The notes below the pieces were generated by a model, which saw nothing but the letters and a program-made list of their open reading frames with translations, was not told the origin of the DNA and did not search any database. Positions 1-5,700 of a stretch of 5,888 nt of DNA are shown piece after piece. This DNA comes from Candidatus Krumholzibacteriia bacterium (GTDB lineage: Bacteria; Krumholzibacteriota; Krumholzibacteriia; Krumholzibacteriales; Krumholzibacteriaceae): contig JAQTVX010000144.1 in assembly GCA_028706585.1 (NCBI GenBank), positions 1-5,888 of the forward strand, written 5' to 3'. Each line of letters opens with the position of its first letter. The stretch's first letter is position 1. Position numbers and translations under genes: made by a program.

Positions 1-1
1 G

Positions 2-736
2 AGTGAGCTTTTCGGGCATGTGAAGGGCTCTTTCACCGGCGCGATCTGCGACAAGAAAGGGTTGCTCGCGGAGGCGGATGGAGGGACGGTTTTCCTCGAT
101 GAGATCGGCAAGACGTCGCTCGTTCTCCAGGGAAAGCTGCTGCAGTTCCTCGACACGAAATCGGTGCGCCCAGTCGGAAGCAACGAGATGATTCCGGTGA
201 ACGTTCGGCTCGTCTTCGCGTCCAAGACCGATCTGCTGGCTATGTGCAAGAGAGGAGAAATGCTCGAGGACTTCTACTACCGCATCAATGATTTTCCGAT
301 AACGATCCCGCCGCTCAGGGAACGGGTGGAGGATATTCACTTGCTTGCCGAGTACTTCCTCAAGGTCTTCGCCGAGGGAATGAAGAAGCGCGTGCGGGAT
401 TTTTCCGAAGAGGCATTGTCGCTCCTGGCCGGCTACGAGTGGCCGGGGAACGTGAGGGAGCTCGAGAAGATCGTGAAGCGCGCGGTTATCCTATCGGATG
501 ATGACGCTGTCATCACTCCCGACGTGATCAACTTCGACGAAGTCGATTGTGCCGGTTCGGCGAACATTCGCCGTCTCGGCCTTCCACTTCGGATCAAGGA
601 TCTCGAGAAGAGGATTATTTCGGAGAGCCTTATTAGAAACGGGTGGAATCGCAGCGTCTCCGCGCTCGAGCTCGGCATCAGCTATCCGACGCTTCTCAAG
701 AAGATCCGCGATCTCAATATCCTCGAAGGCTACTAG
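2..736 (+). CDS. sigma-54-dependent Fis-family transcriptional activator (enhancer-binding protein), 5'-truncated
   Basis: This is the C-terminal part of a bacterial enhancer-binding protein, an AAA+ ATPase that binds upstream DNA and remodels sigma-54 RNA polymerase to open the promoter. The window begins inside the gene; the frame is open from base 2 (S-E-L-F-G-H), giving 244 codons, and a GTG at 20 is internal, not the start. Numbering from the first full codon, GSFTGA (residues 9-14) is the sigma-54-contacting loop, a variant of the usual GAFTGA. FLDEIG (31-36) is Walker B with D33/E34. The sensor I region is at about 69-77, FYYRIN (91-96) carries the arginine-finger-type Arg, PPLRER is at 103-108, and WPGNVRE (147-153) is the sensor II region. 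A Fis-type helix-turn-helix (NRSVSALELGIS...TLLKKI) fills about 201-241. Walker A and any N-terminal sensory domain lie outside the window. At sensor I the common ATN is SK (AS-K-TDL), so the usual Asn/His is Lys. The family assignment is very secure; the inducing signal cannot be told. Confidence 0.97.
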   Translation, partial: SELFGHVKGSFTGAICDKKGLLAEADGGTVFLDEIGKTSLVLQGKLLQFLDTKSVRPVGSNEMIPVNVRLVFASKTDLLAMCKRGEMLEDFYYRINDFPITIPPLRERVEDIHLLAEYFLKVFAEGMKKRVRDFSEEALSLLAGYEWPGNVRELEKIVKRAVILSDDDAVITPDVINFDEVDCAGSANIRRLGLPLRIKDLEKRIISESLIRNGWNRSVSALELGISYPTLLKKIRDLNILEGY

Positions 737-829
737 AGGCTTATTCTCCACGAGCTCAATAATCTTGCCGCATCCGACGGGAGCCTGCGGTCCTCGAGAT
801 GCGTTTGTGAACTTAGTGAATAGCCTCTA
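734..829 (+). other. inverted repeat spanning the activator's stop codon (3'-end stem)
   Basis: TAGAGGCTTATTC (734-746) and GAATAGCCTCTA (818-829) are complementary over 12 bp with a single bulged T. The first arm starts with the TAG stop codon of the activator gene. The 71-base loop holds a smaller CCGCA/TGCGG pairing (768-772 with 786-790). No clean T tract follows (next is TCAAATCTCTTTACAG), so it does not look like a standard intrinsic terminator. It may be a 3'-UTR fold that protects the end of the mRNA, or a binding site. The pairing is seen; the role is inferred. Confidence 0.4.
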
Positions 830-904
830 TCAAATCTCTTTACAGTTTCTTCCTGCCTGAAATCAATGAGTTATGCGTTGAGGCGCCGTTTCTATCAAGA
901 ATCT

Positions 905-964
905 TGCCCCACTCCGGGACCGGGCATGGTCCGGGCTCGAAGCCGTCTCCGAGCCCCGTGGGCA
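905..964. other. potential three-way-junction structure (candidate structured RNA or DNA element)
   Basis: Three nested complementary pairs can form together. P1 is TGCCCCAC (905-912) with GTGGGCA (958-964), 7 bp with one bulged C. P2 is GGACC (917-921) with GGTCC (928-932) and a 6-base loop. P3 is GGGCTCG (933-939) with CGAGCCC (950-956) and a 10-base loop. P2 and P3 abut with no linker, so they could stack coaxially; the junction linkers are 4, 0 and 1 bases. An 11-base palindrome CAAGAATCTTG (896-906) borders it. I recognise no known riboswitch, ribozyme core or tRNA. If transcribed, the minus strand is the better candidate because an extended -10 sits next to it. The pairing is directly visible; function is unknown. 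Confidence 0.4.
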
Positions 965-968
965 TCTC

Positions 969-977
969 ATTATAACA
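969..977 (-). promoter_or_regulatory. extended -10 promoter element on the minus strand
   Basis: Read on the minus strand this is TGTTATAAT: a perfect TATAAT -10 hexamer with the TGn extension. No good -35 box lies 16-18 bases upstream, which is tolerable for extended -10 promoters. The predicted start, about 7 bases past the hexamer, is near 962, the first bases of the three-way-junction structure. A transcript would run antisense towards the 3' end of the activator gene. AT-rich matches of this kind arise by chance, so the call is weak. Confidence 0.3.
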
Positions 978-1155
978 AAATAGGTTGCAACAATGCAGAA
1001 ATTGCGGGCCTCTGACTCATAATGGAACGGCACTTGATATACAGAAGGGCAGGTATCGGTTGGCGATGGGATCGGCGAAGCGGAGAGATACAAGAGTCCT
1101 CCGTCGAATAAGGCTCTCCTGGAGCTTGTAAGGGTTATAAGGTGGGGTCTCGTGG

Positions 1156-1187
1156 ACGGAGAACAGAGAGTATCTCTCCGTTTATTT
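1156..1187 (+). other. hairpin followed by a short T-rich run, possible weak terminator
   Basis: ACGGAGA (1156-1162) pairs perfectly with TCTCCGT (1175-1181), extendable by two G-T wobbles, and TTTATTT (1181-1187) overlaps and follows the stem. A competing smaller hairpin, GAGAG-tat-CTCTC (1166-1178), uses part of the same bases. The T run is interrupted and the stem is only moderately GC-rich. It could end any transcript coming from upstream, or act as a switchable fold, but neither is certain. Confidence 0.3.
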
Positions 1188-1382
1188 GGGGCGAGCTGCC
1201 GCGCTGCTACCGCAGAATAAACTTGACCATTCTCATCAACCTATTTTACGATAGTGATATCAGGGGTACGAGTAACCTTTGGAATGGCGAGATCCTAAGG
1301 GAAGCGAGTATGGACATCCCCTCCGGTGCTCGCATCTTGTGCCCCTGATGTATTTCCGCCCACTGCATTCGCCAATCGAGAG

Positions 1383-1400
1383 TGTCCTATGAATAGGACA
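1383..1400. promoter_or_regulatory. 18-bp palindrome, candidate upstream activator (enhancer) site
   Basis: TGTCCTATGAATAGGACA is a perfect inverted repeat with 8-bp arms and a 2-base centre. Its TGT-N12-ACA ends resemble the dyad sites bound by Fis-type HTH activators of sigma-54 promoters (NifA, for instance, uses TGT-N10-ACA). Its centre is about 175-185 bp upstream of the -24 box at 1565 and about 200 bp upstream of the predicted start site, in the normal enhancer range. The natural candidate ligand is the activator encoded at 2-736. The palindrome is seen; the binding protein is inferred. Confidence 0.6.
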
Positions 1401-1404
1401 AAAC

Positions 1405-1422
1405 TGTAGATATCGAACGACA
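1405..1422. promoter_or_regulatory. possible second, weaker activator site
   Basis: TGT (1405-1407) and ACA (1420-1422) frame 12 bases, the same 18-bp geometry as the strong palindrome. It starts 22 bp further on, close to two helical turns. The ends extend to CTGT/ACAG (1404-1423), but inside only two of six positions are symmetric, and the match to the first site is 8 of 18. Tandem, helically phased sites are common for enhancer-binding proteins, which is the main reason to list it. Confidence 0.3.
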
Positions 1423-1564
1423 GAATTGCTGCTCTATTCACAGACCCGGCTCCAGTTCCGCATGATCGAATAAAGACCTCCGTGATTTCTAACAGATGAT
1501 ATGGAAATTGGTTGCGCGATATTCGGCCGGTGTGCGGCGCATCATTTTCAAAAAAATACGGCCG

Positions 1565-1579
1565 TGGCATGTGTGTTGC
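1565..1579 (+). promoter_or_regulatory. sigma-54 (-24/-12) promoter of the FnIII lipoprotein gene
   Basis: TGGCATG-N4-TTGC matches the sigma-54 consensus TGGCACG-N4-TTGC at all but one position. It has the invariant GG (1566-1567) and GC (1578-1579) separated by exactly 10 bases. The predicted start site is about 1590-1591, giving a 23-base leader that contains the AGAGG ribosome binding site (1604-1608) before the ATG at 1614. A bent, A-rich tract (1550-1556) lies just upstream, and an ACGGCCGT palindrome (1558-1565) abuts the -24 box. Transcription should depend strictly on an enhancer-binding activator; one is encoded upstream in this window. Confidence 0.8.
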
Positions 1580-1603
1580 GTTATCAGCGAATCGGAAAGG
1601 GCA

Positions 1604-1608
1604 AGAGG
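1604..1608 (+). promoter_or_regulatory. ribosome binding site deciding the lipoprotein start
   Basis: AGAGG lies 5 bases before the ATG at 1614. The frame is open upstream to 1512, but the earlier part has no such site, would encode no signal peptide, and lies partly upstream of the predicted transcription start. The 1614 start is therefore clearly preferred. Confidence 0.75.
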
Positions 1609-1613
1609 ATGAA

Positions 1614-2597
1614 ATGAACCGATTGATTGCAACGATATCGATAGTGATGCTCACGATGGTGTCGTGCTGGCAGGAAGACGATGTCGTCGAAGTGCCAGTT
1701 GCAGCCAATTGCGCTCCGTCCACTCCGAGGGGCGTTTATGCGGTGAATCTGAACGGAAAGGTGAAGATTTGCTGGGTCGGAAATTACGAAACCGACCTTG
1801 AGGGATACAAAGTCTATCGCGGAACGAGCGCCGACGGTGATTTCTTTCCGATAGGAAGCGTGCTCGTGGACGACCCCGATCAAGCGGAATACTGCTTCGA
1901 GGACCTCGATACCTCAAACGGGACGCATTGCTACTATGCGGTGTCTGCGTACGATGAGGCCGGAGCGGAAAGCGATCTCATCATAGAGGAGGTCGTGAGC
2001 GGAACGCCGCGCCCCGAGGGAATTATCACGCTGTATGAGGCGAGCGCTATCCCGGATCAGAGCGGGTATGATTTTTATCCGATTTCTCTGGAGCCGAATG
2101 CCCCGCAAGATTATCAGGATTCCACCACTGATCTGTGGTTCGGCGTGGACCAGGGGAGTCCCATGCTCCTCGCAGGTCGCAGCGGCGTTGAGATCCAGGA
2201 TTACGGCTATGCCTCGAGCTTCGCCGCCGTCAACTACGCGCCCGACGATGGATGGTCCGCAAGGAGAAGTGCCGAAGCGATCCCGGAGCACATGTACATC
2301 CTCAGGCTCCTCGAGACCGACGGATATCATTTTGCGAAGGTCTACATGACTGCGGCCAACGTGAATTTCGTCACGTTCCAATGGGCGTTTCAGACCGATC
2401 CCGGCAATCCCGATCTGGCCCCACCCGCCCCCGGCAGCGGGACAGGGGAAACCGCCGCTTCGGCGTATCGGGAGAATACGTCCGCCGGGCTGATTTTGGA
2501 AGCTACGCTGCTGACCAATAGATGCAACGATCCCCCCATCGTTGAGAGGGTAACATGGATACGGGACTCTGAGAGAGGACACCGGAACACCGAGTAA
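1614..2597 (+). CDS. FnIII-domain lipoprotein
   Basis: This 327-residue protein begins with a lipoprotein signal peptide: N-R at 2-3, a hydrophobic stretch at 4-16, and a M-V-S-C box with the lipidated Cys at 18. It is expected to be anchored in a membrane facing the periplasm or the outside. A short acidic linker precedes a fibronectin type III domain at about 34-132, shown by PSTPRGVYAV, CW (53-54), DLEGYKVYRG (61-70) and YYAVSAYDEAG (107-117). A second region, about 137-270, holds TTDLWFGVD, a glycine/tyrosine-rich middle and FQWAFQTDPGNPDLAPP. I remember similar FnIII-plus-tail proteins in candidate phyla, but none with a known job. Four Cys (33, 53, 94, 106) lie in or beside the FnIII fold and could form disulfides. 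The last 51 residues (277-327) look non-family and may be an added tail. It is preceded by a sigma-54 promoter and followed by a strong terminator, so it is probably a single-gene unit controlled by a sigma-54 activator. No enzyme motif is visible; a binding or surface role is likely. Confidence 0.88.
   Translation: MNRLIATISIVMLTMVSCWQEDDVVEVPVAANCAPSTPRGVYAVNLNGKVKICWVGNYETDLEGYKVYRGTSADGDFFPIGSVLVDDPDQAEYCFEDLDTSNGTHCYYAVSAYDEAGAESDLIIEEVVSGTPRPEGIITLYEASAIPDQSGYDFYPISLEPNAPQDYQDSTTDLWFGVDQGSPMLLAGRSGVEIQDYGYASSFAAVNYAPDDGWSARRSAEAIPEHMYILRLLETDGYHFAKVYMTAANVNFVTFQWAFQTDPGNPDLAPPAPGSGTGETAASAYRENTSAGLILEATLLTNRCNDPPIVERVTWIRDSERGHRNTE
2525..2544 (+). repeat. perfect hairpin inside the lipoprotein's C-terminal coding region
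   Basis: CAACGAT (2525-2531) and ATCGTTG (2538-2544) are exact inverted copies around a six-cytosine loop. It lies in the codons of the atypical C-terminal tail. No T tract follows, so it is not a terminator; it may slow mRNA decay or translation, or be chance. Confidence 0.4.
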
Positions 2598-2648
2598 AGC
2601 GCTGGCAAGCGATAAAAGGGTTCATGTTACCCGCGAAGGTCGGCCGAA

Positions 2649-2716
2649 GGGGAGAGTGAAGAAAACGAATGTCGTACAGGGGCGGCAAGAGATCTTCACT
2701 CTCCCCGGATTTTTTT
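2649..2716 (+). terminator. intrinsic terminator after the lipoprotein gene
   Basis: GGGGAGAGTGAAGA (2649-2662) pairs perfectly over 14 bp with TCTTCACTCTCCCC (2693-2706), and a run of seven T (2710-2716) follows after three bases. The loop is 30 bases, longer than usual, with no obvious fold. It acts only for + strand transcription, since no T run flanks it on the other strand. It sits 51 bases after the lipoprotein stop and separates this unit from the next gene. Confidence 0.85.
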
Positions 2717-2725
2717 ACATACGGC

Positions 2726-2754
2726 TTGAAGAATTTCCCGCGCACAAGTAGAAT
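2726..2754 (+). promoter_or_regulatory. sigma-70-type promoter for the M6-like gene, predicting a leaderless mRNA
   Basis: TTGAAG (2726-2731) and TAGAAT (2749-2754) are separated by the optimal 17 bases, matching the -35 box at 4 of 6 and the -10 box at 5 of 6. It lies directly after the terminator's T run. The expected start, about 7 bases beyond the -10, is near 2761, only some 3 bases before the ATG at 2764. No Shine-Dalgarno sequence precedes that ATG, which agrees with leaderless or near-leaderless initiation. Confidence 0.55.
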
Positions 2755-2763
2755 CGATACCCT

Positions 2764-5700
2764 ATGAAAGCTACACTCTGCATGCTCGCTGCGGCTGCTC
2801 TCGCACTTGCGCCTGCGGCAGCCCGCACCGGGACGGTCGCACCCGTTCGCACCGCGGCGCTTGCCGCCGGGGACGTCAAGCCGGCCCTTCCACTCGGTAT
2901 GCGGGTGGGCGCCTACCAGAAGGGCTCCATAGGGAGATTGCTCGGCGGTACGACGAGCGCGGTCGAATCGCTCGATGTGATCGTTTTCCTGGTTTCGTTC
3001 GCAGACGTGGATTTCGACGCGGCGCACGATACGACATATTTCACCAACGAGCTCAGGCACGTCAAGGAATACTACCTAGGCGCCTCGCGGAACGTTTTCG
3101 CCCTGAGTGCGACGCTATATCCGGTCGTCGTGAAGCTGAGCGGCGCCGAATCCTACTACGGTGATGACGATCTTTGGAAAGAGCGCATGGCCGAGCTTCT
3201 CATCGAGCTCGTTCAGAAAACGGACGAGCACGTAGATTTCTCCGCCTACGACGCATATGCCGTCATTCATGCGGGCGCCGGGCAGGAGACGGATTTCAAC
3301 GGCGACTCGGATTATCAGGTCGCATCCGGCTTCGTGGAACCGTCCGAGATGGCGGAGGCGCTGGCGGATACACTCGGCACCCCGGGCGTTCCGACGAACG
3401 ACCTGGTGGCCGGCGACACGCTCTTCATCGACAATCTCATGATCTGGCCCGAGGATGCGTCGCAGGACGGCTACACAATCGGTTCGCTCGGCATATACGC
3501 GTACCAGATCGGTTTGCGGCTCGGTATGATCCCGCTCTACGATACGACCCCCGAGGGGCGTGCCGATTCACAGGGCATCGGGAATTTCGATCTGATGGGC
3601 TACGGCATATACAACGCGCTCGGGTTCATCCCGGCCTTTCCCTCGGCGTTCAACCGTCTCCTCATGGGATGGGTGGAGCCCGTCGTCGTGAGCGCCGACG
3701 GCGACCTGCGGCTCTCCGATGTCAGCTCGGCGGTTGCGGATACCGCGCTCGTCAAGATCTGCATCAATTCGTCCGAGTATTTTCTCGTCGAAAACAGGGT
3801 CCACGACGCGAATTTCAACGGAGAATTCGATTTTATCGACATGAACGGAAACGGCGTTCCGGAGAATATGGACACGCTGCTGGGAGCCGAGTTCGACTTC
3901 TTTCTCACATCGGAAAGCGATCTCCGCATCTCCCGCGAGGGTCAGAGCGACAGCGTGATCACGGGGAGCGGCCTCATGATCTATCACGTCGATGAGGCCG
4001 CGATCGGCCGCGCCATCGGTGCGGGGGGCTACCCCAACGATGACTGGAAATGGAAAGGTGTCGACGTCGAGGAGGCCGACCATATCCAGGATCTCGACAA
4101 CCGCTCGGGATACTTCGTTTACGGGAGCTTCTACGATTCATTCAGGGATGGGAACAACGATCGATTCGGACCGGATACCGATCCGTCTACCATCGACAAT
4201 GGCGGAGCGCGGACGGGGATCGAGCTCAGAGACATCTCGTCCGCCGGGCACTTCATGACCTTCGAGGTCCGGTTCACTCCACCGATGGATTTCGTGAGGG
4301 GCGAGTTTCAGACGGATATCGCACGGCTGAGCCCGGTCGCCGTCGCGGTCGCCGGGGACGATCACGAGGGGCTTCTGATGGCGGCCGATTCGGGGGAGAT
4401 ATACATCGCCGATGTCGGGTCCGAGGCCTGGGATGGATCGGTCGAGAAGCTCGATATCGACTCGGGCGGCTTCTGGACGGCTTCGCCAGTCGTGGCCTCG
4501 ATCGTCGATAGGGACGTAGGCGAGATCTACGTCACTGCGTCGGGGGGCCATCTGAATGCGTACGACTGGACCGGCGGGCCGGTCGCCATCGATGATGACG
4601 CCACTCCGGGGACTCTCGATCTCAGCGGCACCGAGCGCTCGACTCTCATCGTGGGCCCCGCTCTTTCAGAGGGGTGCCAGCAGCCGATTCTCGCTTTTTC
4701 ATCTCAGTCGTTTTCGGGTGTCGTAGACAGCACCTATCTCATGATTCTCGGCTACGACGGAACGTGGCCGGGTAGCGGATGGAGGAGCAGAGGGCCTTTG
4801 GGTATCGAGTTCGCTCTTCTGAATGGGCGCCTCGCCTCGCATCCCGCATACGGTGTCGTCAAGGTGGACGAAAATACCACGCTTTATGGAGTCTACATCG
4901 CGACGTACGATTCCGATCGGGGGCTCTGCTTCAATTATATCCCCTTGAGAATGAATGATGCGGTTTCGTTCGGTCCGGAGGGACCGATGACTGTGGCCAC
5001 CGGCGTATTCCGGGAGCCTAACGGGCTTCTGACGATCTCGACCGGCGATATCGACAGGGATGGATCGGACGAGATGGTGGCGGCGGTCGATAGCGTAGGG
5101 CTCTGTTATTTCGAGGCTGGGGGCGCCGTCCATCGCGTGCCGCTGCGGGGATATCATCCCTCCCCGCCAGTCCTCGCCGATGTGGATGGAGACGGAACTC
5201 TCGAGACGGCCGTTCGCGACGGGTCGTTCTGCTATCTCTACTCGGGATTAGGAGTGAGCGCCGGCGGCTGGCCGGTGGCCATCGATGGAACGATCGTCGG
5301 TCACGAGAGCCTCGAGTCCACGGCGCCGCCCGTGGTCGGCGACGTCAACGGCGACGGCGAGATGGAGATCGTTTTTCTCATCGCGGGAGATATTCATGCG
5401 TTCGATTTCCGCGGCGGCGAGATCGAGGGCTGGCCGCTCGTCGGCGAAGGAGAGCGCGCATCGGCGCTCGCGCTCGTCCGCGGGGAGTCGGACGAGCTCT
5501 ACGTCGCCGGGTGCGCATCTGTCCTTCCTTATACGGCGGGCGTCGGAACCGGCGCGGTGTCATCGATCAGAAGGTATGACCCGGGAGTCGAGGCCGACTC
5601 GGTGGACGGGGCGTGGCGGACATACAGGCATGATTCGCATGGGTATGGAAGACAGGACAACAGCGAGCCGGCCGCGAACAAGCGCTCGGATCGCGTGGAT

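Larger units (their letters stand above)
737..1613. other. 877-base intergenic region without a convincing gene
   Basis: No reading frame here has a recognisable protein or a good ribosome binding site. The longest frames are short, arginine- or serine-rich, and resemble no family I know, so I see no gene and no clear gene remnant. The base composition looks more AT-rich and less codon-like than the flanking genes. The stretch carries several discrete signals, listed separately: the 734-829 inverted repeat, the 905-964 multi-stem structure, the minus-strand extended -10 at 969-977, the hairpin at 1156-1181, the palindrome at 1383-1400 and its weaker neighbour, and the -24/-12 promoter at 1565-1579. 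The length is unusual for a gap between two same-strand genes and fits a regulatory or small-RNA region. A strongly degraded gene cannot be excluded. Confidence 0.6.

Noticed and set aside
761..908. AATCTTGCC direct repeat (761-769 and 900-908) and CTATCAA repeat (827-833 and 892-898).
   Set aside because: Nine- and seven-base matches at these distances are not far from chance, and nothing suggests a mobile element or array.
1023..1038. TGGAACG-N4-TTGAT as a sigma-54 promoter.
   Set aside because: Spacing is right but the near-invariant GC of the -12 box is GA, and no gene follows closely.
1223..1252. TTGACC-N18-TACGAT as a sigma-70 promoter within the gap.
   Set aside because: The -35 is good but the -10 matches only 4 of 6 and the spacing is long. 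Such matches are common by chance in an AT-richer stretch, and no gene or RNA clearly starts after it.
1142..1348. Short + strand reading frame in the gap (68 codons).
   Set aside because: No ribosome binding site, no family resemblance, and it overlaps the hairpin at 1156-1181; it reads as chance.
1489..1501. IHF-like site between the palindrome and the sigma-54 promoter (minus strand TATCATCTGTTAG).
   Set aside because: The location is attractive, but two of the nine conserved positions disagree with WATCAA-N4-TTR; that is too weak to call.
1503..1516. TGGAAATTGGTTGCG as a second sigma-54 promoter.
   Set aside because: GG and GC are 9 bases apart instead of 10, and the -24 box lacks the CAC portion; the site at 1565 is far better.
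1914..2582. Long minus-strand reading frame opposite the lipoprotein gene (222 codons).
   Set aside because: It is the complement of a clearly real gene, with Arg/Gly/Pro-rich content and no recognisable motif.
2602..2617. TGGCAAG-like -24 element before the M6-like gene.
   Set aside because: No TTGC-type -12 element at the required spacing, and a strong terminator lies between it and the gene.
3174..3995. Arg-rich + strand frame of 273 codons inside the M6-like gene.
   Set aside because: It is an out-of-frame shadow of the M6-like coding sequence, whose frame shows continuous family motifs across the same bases.
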